Assembly: GCF_001678675.1 (NCBI RefSeq)
Contig: NZ_LZRN01000035.1
Location: forward strand, 1 to 44,163
DNA: 44,163 nt
Reading direction: 5' to 3'
Source of the DNA: Gelidibacter algens
GTDB taxonomy: Bacteria > Bacteroidota > Bacteroidia > Flavobacteriales > Flavobacteriaceae
The translations under genes and the position numbers were made by a program. Below, piece after piece: positions 14,943-24,461 of this stretch (positions are counted from its first letter, which is position 1; every line of letters begins with the position of its first letter). The notes below the pieces were generated by a model. It was given only the letters and a program-made list of their open reading frames with translations, ran no database searches and had not been told where the DNA came from.

Positions 14943-16010
14943 TTATATTCCGTATCTCCAACCGTGCTTGTCCTCAGTTAAATTGTGCTGAATGTTGAGC
15001 ATGTTGTCTTTTAAGGAATCAGCGTATGAATTTTCAATGTTTGGAAGTTCAAAAAGTTCTTCTCCGTGTTCAAAAGCTGAAATCGGACTGATTACTGCAG
15101 CAGTTCCTGCACCAAAAATTTCTTTTAAAGAACCATTTCTTGAGGCTTCTTTAAGTTCCACCACAGTTATTGGTCTGACGTCTACTGTAATCCCATTATC
15201 CTCTGCTAATTGAATGATACTTCGTCGTGTCACACCATCTAGAATACGATCACTTATAGGCGCGGTGATCAACGTGTCGTTTATTCTAAAGAACACGTTC
15301 ATGGTGCCCGCTTCCTCCAATCTTTCATGCGTAGCGGCATCCGTCCAGATGACTTGTTGGAAACCTCTTTTTTGAGCGAGACTGGTTGGATAAAATTGCG
15401 CAGCGTAATTGCCGGCAGCTTTAGCAAAACCAACACCACCACTGGCAGATCTACTATACTTTTCAGCAACCAATACCTTTATTTTATCAGTGTAATAAGC
15501 TTTGGCCGGAGAGCAAATAATCATAAATCTGTAATTACTTGAAGGGGACGCAGAAATTGCAGGGTCTGTCGCAATTATAAAAGGTCTGATATATAAAGAA
15601 TTACCTTTTCCTGGTTTTACCCACGCACTATCAATTTGTAGCAATTTGGTAAGCCCCTTGAAGAAATAATCCTTAGGAAATTCTGGCATTGCCAAACGGG
15701 CAGCCGATTTATTGATACGGTTATAATTATCTTCAGGTCTAAACAGCCACACTTTGCCGTCTTTGTCTTTGTAAGCCTTCATTCCTTCAAAAACAGCCTG
15801 CCCGTAATGGAACACACGTGCAGAGGGTTCCATGGTCATTGCTTGATAAGGAATTATTCTTGGAGTTTGCCACTCATCGTTTTCAAAGTCACATATAAAC
15901 ATATGGTCTGTAAAGGTTCTACCAAATGTCAAATTATCAAAATTGACGGCGTTTATTTTAGAAGTTTCTAACTTCTCGACATCGATTTCGTGTGAGGTAT
16001 GTTCAGTCAT
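14943..16010 (-). CDS. ilvE: Branched-chain amino acid aminotransferase
   Basis: 355 aa, class IV PLP aminotransferase, cytoplasmic. FHYGQAVFEGMKAY near 85-98, the Schiff-base Lys in GGVGFAKAAGNYAAQ near 195, EEAGTMNVFF near 235, and LDGVTRRSIIQLA near 260, all typical of fold-type IV BCAT. Transfers the amino group between glutamate and Leu, Ile or Val. The length and the GAGTAAVISP motif match the type II BCAT of Bacteroidota. Single gene, divergent from the DUF4920 gene. Confidence 0.95.
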   Translation of the reverse strand: MTEHTSHEIDVEKLETSKINAVNFDNLTFGRTFTDHMFICDFENDEWQTPRIIPYQAMTMEPSARVFHYGQAVFEGMKAYKDKDGKVWLFRPEDNYNRINKSAARLAMPEFPKDYFFKGLTKLLQIDSAWVKPGKGNSLYIRPFIIATDPAISASPSSNYRFMIICSPAKAYYTDKIKVLVAEKYSRSASGGVGFAKAAGNYAAQFYPTSLAQKRGFQQVIWTDAATHERLEEAGTMNVFFRINDTLITAPISDRILDGVTRRSIIQLAEDNGITVDVRPITVVELKEASRNGSLKEIFGAGTAAVISPISAFEHGEELFELPNIENSYADSLKDNMLNIQHNLTEDKHGWRYGI

Positions 16011-16085
16011 TTTATTTTTTTTGTTGTTGCAAATTTAGTCATTTATTGCAGTATAAAAAACCTAATGTTTATTTTAAAAAAAAGT

Positions 16086-16093
16086 TATATTTG
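16086..16093 (+). promoter_or_regulatory. Candidate -7 box of the DUF4920-mnmD operon
   Basis: TATATTTG, the exact Bacteroidota consensus, 31 nt before ATG 16125. The -33 element is weak. Confidence 0.45.
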
Positions 16094-16124
16094 TGACTAT
16101 AAAATTTTTAGAAATCAATCTGTT

Positions 16125-16631
16125 ATGAAGAAATTGCTTGTTATTTTTGGACTTATGTTATCAGTTTTGGCCTGTAAAACTGAGGATAAAAAAACAGAAG
16201 TCAAAGAGGTGGAAAATGAAGTGGTCAATTACACATCCATAGGTGATGAAATCACGGCTGATGGCGCAAGATCTACTTCAGATATGGCCGAAGCGTATAA
16301 ATCAATGTCAATAGGAGACACCATATCTACTAAAATGATAGGTAAAGTAGATGAGGTATGTCAGTCAAAAGGTTGCTGGATGAAAGTCAACCTTGAAGAT
16401 GGCAATCAAGTGATGGTAAAATTTAAGGATTATGGGTTTTTTATGCCTAAAGATATTGCCGGTAAAGAAGTGGTGCTTAACGGAAAAGCTTTTGTAAATG
16501 AAGTACCTGTAGATGAGCAACGCCATTATGCCGAAGATGCAGGACAATCTTCTGAAGACATAGCAGCAATCACTGAGCCTAAGAAAACCTTTTCTTTTGA
16601 GGCTGATGGTGTATTGTTAAAAGGAGAATAG
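16125..16631 (+). CDS. DUF4920 family lipoprotein
   Basis: 168 aa from ATG 16125. The signal peptide MKKLLVIFGLMLSVLAC has its lipobox Cys at 17; the longer frame from 15999 runs through the promoter and is not used. The conserved core is GKVDEVCQSKGCWMKV with a CxxxGCW motif, then VKFKDYGFFMPKD and VNEVPVDEQRHYAEDAG. The paired Cys and His suggest metal or redox binding, but no function is established. Its stop is 3 nt before the mnmD start. Confidence 0.85.
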   Translation: MKKLLVIFGLMLSVLACKTEDKKTEVKEVENEVVNYTSIGDEITADGARSTSDMAEAYKSMSIGDTISTKMIGKVDEVCQSKGCWMKVNLEDGNQVMVKFKDYGFFMPKDIAGKEVVLNGKAFVNEVPVDEQRHYAEDAGQSSEDIAAITEPKKTFSFEADGVLLKGE

Positions 16632-16634
16632 TAC

Positions 16635-17354
16635 TTGCAACGTCACATTATTACCACGGCAGATGGTTCTAAAACCATCCAAATTGAAGAATGGAATGAA
16701 CAATACCATTCTATTCATGGTGCGATACAAGAAGCAAACCACGTGTATATCAAGCATGGTTTGCTTTTTTGTTTTGATACTCATGGGTTTTCTAAAGAGA
16801 CTTTAAAGGATGTTTCACAAACTATTGCAATCTTAGAAATCGGTTTGGGGACAGGACTGAATTGTTTTTTGACCTTGTTGGAGGCGGAAAAACATCATGT
16901 TGCTATTCATTACAGGGGTGTGGAAGCATATCCAATTGCTCTAGAAGAAATGGAGGCATTAAATTATGTTGAAGAACTCCAGGCTCATGATAAAAAAGCG
17001 CTTTTTGAGGAAATGCACAGTAGCGCATGGGAAACTGATATTAGTTTGACCCCAGATTTTAAACTTCATAAACAACAAAAATTATTCAAGGACATTACTG
17101 ATAAAAGCCAGTTTGATTTGATCTATTTTGATGCTTTTGGTGCGCGTGTACAACCTGAACTTTGGACGGAAACGATCTTCAAAATTATGTTCGAGTCTTT
17201 AAAAGCGAATGGAATTTTGGTCACCTACGCCGCCAAGGGAAGCGTGCGACGCGCGATGCAAGCGGTTGGTTTTAGTGTGGAGAAACTGCCTGGCCCACCC
17301 GGAAAAAGAGAAATGCTGAGAGCAACGAAGCATTCGACGCAGCTCAAATGCTGA
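16635..17354 (+). CDS. mnmD: tRNA 5-methylaminomethyl-2-thiouridine methyltransferase MnmD
   Basis: 239 aa, stand-alone MnmD (DUF752), SAM-dependent methylation in the last step of mnm5s2U34 synthesis on tRNA. SAM site EIGLGTGLNCFLTLLEAE near 72; DLIYFDAFGARVQPELW near 173 is the conserved catalytic stretch; PGPPGKREMLRA is the C-terminal signature. The start is TTG, 3 nt after the DUF4920 stop, and gives the expected N-terminus (TADGSKTIQIEEWNEQYHS). The C-terminus is odd: the last residues lie in the first unit of a 35-bp tandem repeat that continues beyond the stop. Confidence 0.92.
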   Translation: MQRHIITTADGSKTIQIEEWNEQYHSIHGAIQEANHVYIKHGLLFCFDTHGFSKETLKDVSQTIAILEIGLGTGLNCFLTLLEAEKHHVAIHYRGVEAYPIALEEMEALNYVEELQAHDKKALFEEMHSSAWETDISLTPDFKLHKQQKLFKDITDKSQFDLIYFDAFGARVQPELWTETIFKIMFESLKANGILVTYAAKGSVRRAMQAVGFSVEKLPGPPGKREMLRATKHSTQLKC

Positions 17355-17446
17355 GAGCAACGAAGCATTCGACGCAGCTCAAATGCTGAGAGCAACGAAG
17401 CATTCGAAGTAGCTCAAATGCGATGGGCGACTATTCGGCATGGCTC
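17311..17446. repeat. 35-bp tandem repeat copied from the mnmD 3' end
   Basis: Units at 17311-17345, 17346-17380 and 17381-17415, the last with two changes (GAAGT for GACGC), then a degenerate 31-bp fourth unit to 17446. Each starts AAATGCTGAGAGCAACGAAG. The first unit encodes MLRATKHSTQL of MnmD, so the array arose by duplication of the gene end. Confidence 0.85.
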
Positions 17447-17583
17447 AAATATGATGTTGAAGCTGTAAATCAGTCAGTTGGATCAACACAAAAATCAATG
17501 ATATGTTAATTGTGTTAAACCTAATGTAAAGAGGTAAATAATACGATGTTCATTAGCTAACTTTATAAAAAGCATAAATATAG

Positions 17584-18498
17584 ATGAAGGTTTTAATTAC
17601 GGGAGCTACAGGGTTAATAGGTAAGGAGATTGTAAAGCGATGTCATGAGCAAAAGATTTTAGTGCATTATTTGACAACTTCAAAAGAAAAAATTAAATTC
17701 CAAGATAATTATAAGGGATTTTTTTGGAATCCTAAAGAGGGCACAATAGATGCCAAATGTTTTGAAGATGTGGATGCCATCATTAATTTGGCGGGTGCGA
17801 GCATCTCAGAACGATGGACCCAAAGCTATAAGAAAGTGATTCTTGAAAGCCGGACTGATTCGCTTCAGTGTTTAAAAAAGGCGCTCTCAAAATTGAAAAA
17901 TCATCATATTAAACATATTCTTTCAGCAAGCGCTATTGGTTTCTACCCTCATTCTTTCACCAAATATTATGAAGAATCCTGTGCCAAAGTATCGCCGACT
18001 TTTTTAGGCGACGTTGTTTCGGCATGGGAAAGTGCGGTAGATGAGTTTTCAGAATTGGGATTAATGGTCTCAAAAGTTAGAATTGGGTTGGTGTTGGACG
18101 ACAAAGAAGGAGCACTTCCACAAATAGTAAAACCTACCGTCTTAGGAATGGGTGCCGCTTTTGGATCTGGAGATCAGTGGCAATCCTGGATTCATGTGCA
18201 TGACCTGTCTCAGATTTTCGTACATATCATCCAAAATGAGTTGGAAGGCATTTATAATGGCGTTGCGCCAAATCCCATTACCAATACAGAACTTACCAAA
18301 GCCGTCGCGAAAGCGCTGGATAAACCGTTATTCTTGCCAAACATACCCGAGTTCGCTATGAAGTTGGCTTTGGGTGAGATGCACATGTTGTTGTTCGAAA
18401 GTCAGCGTGTCAGCTCTAAAAAAATTGAAGAAAACGGATTTGATTTCACCTATTCCAATATCCAGCCTGCATTGGAGGATCTGCTTCAAAAAAACTAA
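17584..18498 (+). CDS. TIGR01777-type NAD(P)-dependent epimerase (YfcH-like)
   Basis: 304 aa, extended SDR fold. NAD(P) site TGATGLIG at 7-14; INLAGASISERWTQSYKK near 67 and SRTDS are diagnostic of the SulA/YfcH group; SASAIGFYPHS holds the usual catalytic-region Tyr; C-terminal DUF1731-like part has LFESQRVSSKKIEENGFDF. Function in bacteria is not established. Monocistronic. Confidence 0.88.
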   Translation: MKVLITGATGLIGKEIVKRCHEQKILVHYLTTSKEKIKFQDNYKGFFWNPKEGTIDAKCFEDVDAIINLAGASISERWTQSYKKVILESRTDSLQCLKKALSKLKNHHIKHILSASAIGFYPHSFTKYYEESCAKVSPTFLGDVVSAWESAVDEFSELGLMVSKVRIGLVLDDKEGALPQIVKPTVLGMGAAFGSGDQWQSWIHVHDLSQIFVHIIQNELEGIYNGVAPNPITNTELTKAVAKALDKPLFLPNIPEFAMKLALGEMHMLLFESQRVSSKKIEENGFDFTYSNIQPALEDLLQKN

Positions 18499-18981
18499 GG
18501 GGAACGATCTTTTGATTTCTGAACTCTGAATTGCATAACTTTAAAGCACCACAAACAGAGATGGTTTTTAGCAGTTCTAAGAAGCAGCCAAGCCTTCTTC
18601 GTTCACCAACCTTAAAAAATAATGATTCCTGCTAAACTTATTATTCAGCCACTCAGCTGTGAAATCAAAATTATAAACTCTTATTTCTGCCTGTTGCCGA
18701 AAAATACGGCTTTCTTCCAAGTAAATTTATCCTGAAATTAGTTGCTCTTATTTCCTTCATGCTTCCTTCATGCTTCCTTCATTCTACATCGAATTAATTT
18801 TTTTAAAGCGATATTCTCAAGGTGAGAATATTAAGGTTTTAATTTAAAATTTATTTACGCTTTCGATTTTAAAAATTTTCTTAAGTACTTATAAAAATAA
18901 GCGCTTCAAAATAGTTTATGACATTATGACATTTTGCGATTAATGGCAGTACTTTTGCCAATTGAAAACTGAAGATTTAAA
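18499..18981. other. 483-bp gene-free region upstream of grpE
   Basis: No convincing ORF on either strand. It holds an 11-bp direct repeat, TTCCTTCATGC, in 2.8 copies (18752-18782), and AT-rich sequence before grpE. A possible -7 box TACTTTTG is at 18950-18957. No CIRCE or other known heat-shock operator was seen. Confidence 0.6.
18950..18957 (+). promoter_or_regulatory. Candidate -7 box of grpE-dnaJ
   Basis: TACTTTTG fits TAnnTTTG, 24 nt before the grpE ATG. TTTG at 18933-18936 is only 13 nt upstream, shorter than the usual 19-21. Confidence 0.35.
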
Positions 18982-19527
18982 ATGAAGTTCAAAAACATGG
19001 GCAAAAAAGATAAGATTGAAGACGTTGAATCAAACGTAGACGACACTGTAAATGAGACTTCCCAAGCTGAAGAGTTAACTGTTGAAGAGCAGTTGCAAGA
19101 AGACTTGGGCAAAGAAAAAGATAAGTTTTTAAGACTGTTTGCAGATTTTGAAAATTACAAAAAGCGTACCTCTAAGGAGCGTATGGAATTATTTAGAACA
19201 GCGGGCCAAGAAGTGATCCTGTCACTTTTACCTGTATTGGATGATTTCGATAGAGCGCTTAATGAGATTTCGAAGACAGAGGACAAAGAACTCCTGCAGG
19301 GTGTAGAATTGATTCGGAATAAATTCAAAAACACACTTGAAATCAAAGGTTTAGAAGAGGTTGGCACTGCAAAAGGTGACGTTTTTAATGCAGATTTGCA
19401 TGAGGCAATTACCCAAATCCCCGCACCTTCTGATGACTTGAAGGGTAAGGTTGTAGACGTTATTGAAAAAGGGTACAAATTGGGCGATAAAGTGATCCGT
19501 TTCCCTAAGGTAATTACAGGATTTTAA
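18982..19527 (+). CDS. grpE: Nucleotide exchange factor GrpE
   Basis: 181 aa. N-terminal acidic, disordered and coiled-coil part (VEEQLQEDLGKEKDKFLRLF), the conserved ADFENYKKRTSKERMELF, LLPVLDDFDRAL, and the C-terminal beta domain ending KGYKLGDKVIRFPKVITG. It releases ADP from DnaK. The ATG at 18982 is preferred; a second Met is at residue 6. It is 43 nt upstream of dnaJ. No dnaK is in the window. Confidence 0.96.
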   Translation: MKFKNMGKKDKIEDVESNVDDTVNETSQAEELTVEEQLQEDLGKEKDKFLRLFADFENYKKRTSKERMELFRTAGQEVILSLLPVLDDFDRALNEISKTEDKELLQGVELIRNKFKNTLEIKGLEEVGTAKGDVFNADLHEAITQIPAPSDDLKGKVVDVIEKGYKLGDKVIRFPKVITGF

Positions 19528-19570
19528 ACAAGCGAGTGATTAGTTAGGAATTGATTAGAAATACTATACA

Positions 19571-20698
19571 ATGAAGGAAGATTATTACGACATACTAAAA
19601 ATCGATAAAAGCGCTTCGGCGGCTGATATAAAAAAGGCTTACAGAAAGAAGGCTATAAAATATCATCCCGATAAGAACCCTGACGACAAGGAGGCAGAAG
19701 AAATGTTCAAAAAAGCTGCAGAGGCTTATGAAGTTTTGAGCAATCCTGAAAAGAAAGCTCGTTATGACCAATTTGGTCATCAAGCATTCCAAGGTGGTGG
19801 TGGCGGTTTCAACGGCGGTGGCATGAATATGGATGACATCTTCAGCCAATTTGGCGACATTTTTGGTGGCGGCTTTGGTGGCGGCGGCGGATTTTCTGGT
19901 TTTGGTGGCGGTTTTGGCGGTCAACAAAGACGTGTTAAGGGCAGTAATTTGAGAATTAGAATTACTTTGACCTTAGAGGAAATAGCCAATGGCGTTGAGA
20001 AAAAATTGAAAGTTAAGCGTAAAGTTCAGGCTTCAGGCACTACTTATAAAACATGTTCAAGCTGTAATGGTTCTGGGCAGGTTACACGAATTACCAATAC
20101 CATTTTAGGCCGTATGCAAACAGCATCACCATGTCCTACATGTGGTGGGGCAGGTGAGATGATTGATAAAAAACCAGCCGATGCTGATGCGCAAGGCTTG
20201 GTAATTCAAGAAGAAACCGTCCCTGTAAAAATACCTGCCGGTGTTGTTGACGGGATGCAGTTAAAGGTATCTGGAAAAGGGAATGAAGCACCAGGAAATG
20301 GTATGTCAGGAGATTTACTAGTGGCCATTCAAGAAGAAGAGCATGCCACCTTAAAACGTGAAGGTGATAATTTACATTATGACTTATATGTTAGTTTGCC
20401 AGATGCTATTTTGGGCAATAGTCAAGAAATAGATACGGTTACAGGTAAAGTGAGAATTAAGATTGAACCAGGAGTCCAGTCTGGAAAGATTTTGCGTTTG
20501 AGAGGCAAAGGAATTCCTAGTATCAATGGTTACGGAAAAGGTGATTTATTGGTGCATATTAATGTATGGACACCAAAAACCTTGAATAAAGAACAAAGAG
20601 ATTTTTTCGAAAGTATGAGGAATGACGAGCACTTTCAGCCTAAACCTGAAAGTTCTGATAAATCATTTTTTGAAAAAGTGAAAGATATGTTTTCATAA
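19571..20698 (+). CDS. dnaJ: Chaperone DnaJ with reduced zinc finger
   Basis: 375 aa. J domain 1-70 with HPD in [10 protein letters not shown], then a Gly/Phe-rich linker (about 75-125, [15 protein letters not shown]). The zinc region is reduced: only CSSCNGSG and CPTCGGAG are present out of the normal four CxxCxGxG motifs, so one zinc centre at most can form. The C-terminal substrate-binding domains follow ([33 protein letters not shown]). The same shortened form is familiar from other Flavobacteriaceae, so it is probably a lineage trait, not damage. Confidence 0.95.
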   Translation: MKEDYYDILKIDKSASAADIKKAYRKKAIKYHPDKNPDDKEAEEMFKKAAEAYEVLSNPEKKARYDQFGHQAFQGGGGGFNGGGMNMDDIFSQFGDIFGGGFGGGGGFSGFGGGFGGQQRRVKGSNLRIRITLTLEEIANGVEKKLKVKRKVQASGTTYKTCSSCNGSGQVTRITNTILGRMQTASPCPTCGGAGEMIDKKPADADAQGLVIQEETVPVKIPAGVVDGMQLKVSGKGNEAPGNGMSGDLLVAIQEEEHATLKREGDNLHYDLYVSLPDAILGNSQEIDTVTGKVRIKIEPGVQSGKILRLRGKGIPSINGYGKGDLLVHINVWTPKTLNKEQRDFFESMRNDEHFQPKPESSDKSFFEKVKDMFS

Positions 20699-20782
20699 CC
20701 AAGCGGTAATTTGATAAAAATGACTATATTTGGATATCACTAATTCATTAGTGGTAATTTTTCTTTTTCATAGCAATTTTTT

Positions 20783-20815
20783 CCCATCCTTAATTTTTTA
20801 AGGGTGGGTTTTGTT
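20783..20815 (+). terminator. Intrinsic terminator after dnaJ
   Basis: CCCATCCTTAA (20783-20793) pairs with TTAAGGGTGGG (20798-20808) with one G-U pair and a 4-nt loop, followed by TTTTGTTTTT. Confidence 0.8.
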
Positions 20816-20943
20816 TTTAAGGGCACTTTCCCTTTCGGAAAGAATCATTCTTTTAATCCAAAAATTAGAGCGTACAAGCAGTCCTGAATGCTAACATTTA
20901 ATATATTTACAAATCTTAATCTCAACCATTCAAATCCTAATTT

Positions 20944-21870
20944 ATGAACAACTTATTAGTCGCTAATTCTGTTTCCAAGAATTTTGGAAATTTTAAAGCA
21001 CTAAACAACATCTCTATAGAAGTTCCCAAAGGCAGCATCTTCGGACTACTTGGCCCAAATGGAGCAGGTAAAACAACGCTTATCAGAATTATTAACCAGA
21101 TCACCATGCCCGATTCTGGAGAAATTATTTTAGATGGATCTCCATTAAAACCTCACAACATTAAGGATATTGGCTACCTGCCAGAAGAGCGAGGCTTATA
21201 CAAATCAATGAAAGTGGGAGAGCAGGCGCTCTATTTGGCGCAATTAAAAGGGTTGTCAAAACAAGAAGCTAAAGAACGGCTCACATATTGGTTTGACAAG
21301 TTGGATATTGGCGATTGGTGGAATAAGAAAATTCAGGAGCTCAGTAAGGGACAGGCCCAAAAAATACAGTTTGTTGTTACCGTACTGCACAGGCCAAAAC
21401 TTCTAATTTTTGATGAACCGTTTTCTGGGTTTGATCCTATTAACGCCTCACTTATTAAAGATGAAATACTCCAGTTAAGAGATGAAGGGGCCACGGTTAT
21501 TTTTTCTACACACCGTATGGAATCTGTAGAGGAAATGTGCGATCATATTGCGCTCATCCATAAATCCAACAAAGTTTTGGATGGCAAATTAACAGATATA
21601 AAGCGTCAATTTAAGACCAATACCTTTGAAGTGGGATTTCAATCTTCCAACCCGGAGGAATTCACCCAATTGATCAAGGAGAAATTTGATGTATTCCCGG
21701 CAACTTTCAAAAATTTGAATGACGACATAAAAATGAATATCAAACTGCCACAAGAGATCTCTTCCAATGATCTTTTGAACTTCTTGACCTCGAGAGCAGA
21801 AATTCATCATTTTGTTGAAGTCATTCCTAGCGCCAACGATATTTTTATTCAAACTGTAAAAAATAACTAA
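20944..21870 (+). CDS. ABC transporter ATP-binding protein (NatA-like)
   Basis: 308 aa. Walker A GPNGAGKTT near 38, signature LSKGQAQK near 137, Walker B LLIFDEPFSGFDP near 155, H-loop STHRMES. The C-terminal 80 residues resemble the DUF4162 extension of the NatA group. Works with the permease that starts 2 nt after its stop, likely exporting Na+, a drug or a peptide; substrate unknown. Confidence 0.92.
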   Translation: MNNLLVANSVSKNFGNFKALNNISIEVPKGSIFGLLGPNGAGKTTLIRIINQITMPDSGEIILDGSPLKPHNIKDIGYLPEERGLYKSMKVGEQALYLAQLKGLSKQEAKERLTYWFDKLDIGDWWNKKIQELSKGQAQKIQFVVTVLHRPKLLIFDEPFSGFDPINASLIKDEILQLRDEGATVIFSTHRMESVEEMCDHIALIHKSNKVLDGKLTDIKRQFKTNTFEVGFQSSNPEEFTQLIKEKFDVFPATFKNLNDDIKMNIKLPQEISSNDLLNFLTSRAEIHHFVEVIPSANDIFIQTVKNN

Positions 21871-21871
21871 A

Positions 21872-23185
21872 ATGAATCATTTACCGCTCATCATCAAAAG
21901 GGAGTATTTGAATAAAGTCCGCAATAGGTCTTTTATAGTCATGACTTTTCTAAGTCCCATGATCATGATTGCGCTGATAGCCGTTGTCGCCTATCTTTCT
22001 CAAATCAATAATGACAAACAGCGCACGATTTCAATTTTAGATGAAACAGGTGTGGTTGGAGAAATTTTTGAAAATGCTGATCATACCACCTATACGCTCA
22101 TCAACGATGCGGGACTGGAAACGGCGAAAGAGCTTGTGAGAGCAAAGGGTGATTTTGGACTGTTGTACATTATGAAAAGCCCAGACACGCTCAATTTGGT
22201 AGAATCTATTAATTTCTACTCTGATGACTCTCCGTCAGTATCCATTATTTCAGGGCTTGAACGACGTATAGAAAAACGCCTATCTGATTTGAAACTCCAA
22301 AATGAGGGAGTGGATATCGAGCAGATTAGAGCATCAAAAACAAAGGTTGCTATTGCACAAGAAACTTTCAGTGGTGAGAAGACCTCTAAAATAGACAGTT
22401 ATTTAAAACTTGCCTTTGGTGGTGCTGCGGGTTATTTATTGTTCATGTTTATTATTATTTATGGCAATATGATCATGCGTAGTGTTATTGAAGAAAAGAC
22501 AAGCCGAATTATAGAAGTTATCATTTCGTCCGTCAAACCAATTCAGCTTATGATGGGCAAAATTATTGGAACATCTTTGGCAGGTGTGACGCAATTCGTC
22601 ATTTGGATCATTCTTGGTGGGGTGTTGTTATTTGTTGTGTCTGCAATTTTTGGGATTGATTTAATGCAAATCCAATCGCCACAACAAGACATGATCAATC
22701 AGGCCATGGCGGAATCAGACGCTCAAAATATTGCGCAAGACTTAATTACAGGCTTCGTCAATTTGCCTATTTTAAATTTGTGTATCGCCTTTTTGTTTTT
22801 CTTTCTTGGAGGTTATCTTTTATACAGTTCCCTCTACGCTGCTATTGGTGCCGCTGTAGATAATGAAACGGATACACAACAGTTTATGATGCCCATCATT
22901 ATGCCACTTGTTTTAGCCGTTTATGTTGGGGTATTTACTGTAATTGAAGATCCACACGGCACTATTTCCACTGTGTTTTCGTTTATACCGTTAACATCGC
23001 CGGTGGTTATGTTGATGAGAATTCCGTTTGGTGTTCCTATATGGCAGCAATTGTTGTCCTTTGCATTATTGGTGTGTACCTTTATATTTACGGTGTGGTT
23101 TGCAGCGAAAATTTATAGAGTCGGTATTTTAATGTACGGCAAAAAACCTACTTACAAAGAACTGTGGAAGTGGTTGAAGTATTAA
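21872..23185 (+). CDS. ABC-2 type permease (NatB-like)
   Basis: 437 aa. One membrane helix near the N-terminus (RSFIVMTFLSPMIMIALIAV), a periplasmic domain of about 130 residues, then five more helices starting near 185; the conserved RSVIEEKTSRIIEVIISSVK amphipathic stretch marks the ABC-2/NatB family. Partner of the upstream ATPase. Confidence 0.9.
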   Translation: MNHLPLIIKREYLNKVRNRSFIVMTFLSPMIMIALIAVVAYLSQINNDKQRTISILDETGVVGEIFENADHTTYTLINDAGLETAKELVRAKGDFGLLYIMKSPDTLNLVESINFYSDDSPSVSIISGLERRIEKRLSDLKLQNEGVDIEQIRASKTKVAIAQETFSGEKTSKIDSYLKLAFGGAAGYLLFMFIIIYGNMIMRSVIEEKTSRIIEVIISSVKPIQLMMGKIIGTSLAGVTQFVIWIILGGVLLFVVSAIFGIDLMQIQSPQQDMINQAMAESDAQNIAQDLITGFVNLPILNLCIAFLFFFLGGYLLYSSLYAAIGAAVDNETDTQQFMMPIIMPLVLAVYVGVFTVIEDPHGTISTVFSFIPLTSPVVMLMRIPFGVPIWQQLLSFALLVCTFIFTVWFAAKIYRVGILMYGKKPTYKELWKWLKY

Positions 23186-23574
23186 TCGCAACCGAAATAC
23201 ACAAGGAGGTTTTGAGAATGTCCATGTTATTTGTTAGGTAATAAACAAGATGACGCTCATTCTTACCCTTACGATATCTCTAAACATCCCACTAAATGAG
23301 AATTGTTAATTGACTTGATGATATTCGGAAGAAAATGGTGGTCTTGTTAATTTATGAAGTTTTTAAAAGGAAAGATTTATTTAATTATGTAATGAGTTTG
23401 CTGAGCGCTCCCAAAATTAAAAGAGACATTTTTTTTAAACCGATCGTTTCAGCATGAAGACTCATAAAGTCATCTGTATTTTTTAAATACTGAACAACAT
23501 TCCAGTAGCCGTTTTTCTCAGTAGGATATTTATTTAGTGGCAATTCAGCTGTACATAAATTAGTAAAAAAATCT
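23186..23574. other. 389-bp gene-free region
   Basis: No ORF with protein-like character; a minus-strand frame at 23385-23711 overlaps the next gene start and has no family signal. It probably holds the promoter of the next operon, but no clear -33/-7 pair was found. No hairpin with a T run was seen after the permease. Confidence 0.45.
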
Positions 23575-24459
23575 ATGTTTGATAAACAAAAACTGAGTGT
23601 ATTCTTTGTTCTATTCGTACTTTTAAGTACGAGTTTGTCTGCACAAACATCAGATTTACTAAGAATAGAATACTTAAACCTTCCCAATAGTAACACCAAT
23701 AATTCCGTCAACAGGTTCAGAGGCCTTTTTCAATTACCCATAAAAATCCAAGAAGGAAGCTATCTTGTTGTTGGAGGCGACTACCGTTATCTCGATCTAA
23801 AATTGGAAAATGTACCTTTTGATACTGCAGATCTTCAATCAGTTCAAACCATTGAAGGATCTATCGGTTATTTGCACAAGCATAAAGAAAGTGATTGGTT
23901 ATACGGTTTTAAAGTAGGCCTACGCTTGGCATCTAACTTTGATTCCAAGTTAATATCAGATGATTATTTGTATCTTGTTGGCGCATATGCCATTCGTGAT
24001 CGCACTAAAGAGGGCTTGGCAGATAAACCAAATAGACTGGTATTAGGGTTGGATTATTCCACCACGCCTGGCCGAAATTATCCGTTGCCAATCGTGAATT
24101 ATTACAGAGAGTTCCACCCTAATTGGACCTATACTCTGGGGGTGCCAAAAACTAATGTGCGTTATAAATTTGATGCCAAAAATCATGTGCAGGCTTTTGT
24201 CACATTGGATAATTTTTTCGCCAACATACAAGGCAATAAAACGGTCAATGGAAAGGTTGCGGAAAACATCTCCCAAACTATTATTTTAGGAGGGTTAGGA
24301 TATGAGCATTATTTTACGGAACACCTTTTATATTACGGATATGCTGCTTACAGTATTTCCAATGATTACAGATTGAGAAATAAGGAGAGAGATGATATTT
24401 ATACCATTGATGATAAAAATTCACTCTATATTAGAACAGGAATAAAATTTAAATACTAA
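23575..24459 (+). CDS. Outer-membrane beta-barrel protein, DUF6268-like
   Basis: 294 aa. Signal peptide LSVFFVLFVLLSTSLSAQ, cut at about residue 23. The mature part alternates hydrophobic and polar residues as in barrel strands, e.g. YPLPIVNYYREFHPNWTYTL and VPKTNVRYKFDAKN, and ends in a strand with a terminal aromatic (SLYIRTGIKFKY). The YPLP and LGVPKTN parts resemble DUF6268 proteins, from memory only. It is directly followed by the response regulator, starting 2 nt after the stop. Confidence 0.68.
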   Translation: MFDKQKLSVFFVLFVLLSTSLSAQTSDLLRIEYLNLPNSNTNNSVNRFRGLFQLPIKIQEGSYLVVGGDYRYLDLKLENVPFDTADLQSVQTIEGSIGYLHKHKESDWLYGFKVGLRLASNFDSKLISDDYLYLVGAYAIRDRTKEGLADKPNRLVLGLDYSTTPGRNYPLPIVNYYREFHPNWTYTLGVPKTNVRYKFDAKNHVQAFVTLDNFFANIQGNKTVNGKVAENISQTIILGGLGYEHYFTEHLLYYGYAAYSISNDYRLRNKERDDIYTIDDKNSLYIRTGIKFKY

Positions 24460-24461
24460 AA

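Noticed and set aside
15999-16124. Longer N-terminus for the DUF4920 lipoprotein
   Set aside because: It would include the -7 box and precede a complete lipoprotein signal peptide at 16125.
19595-19927. 110-aa ORF opposite dnaJ
   Set aside because: Antisense of the Gly/Phe-rich linker; low complexity, no start signal.
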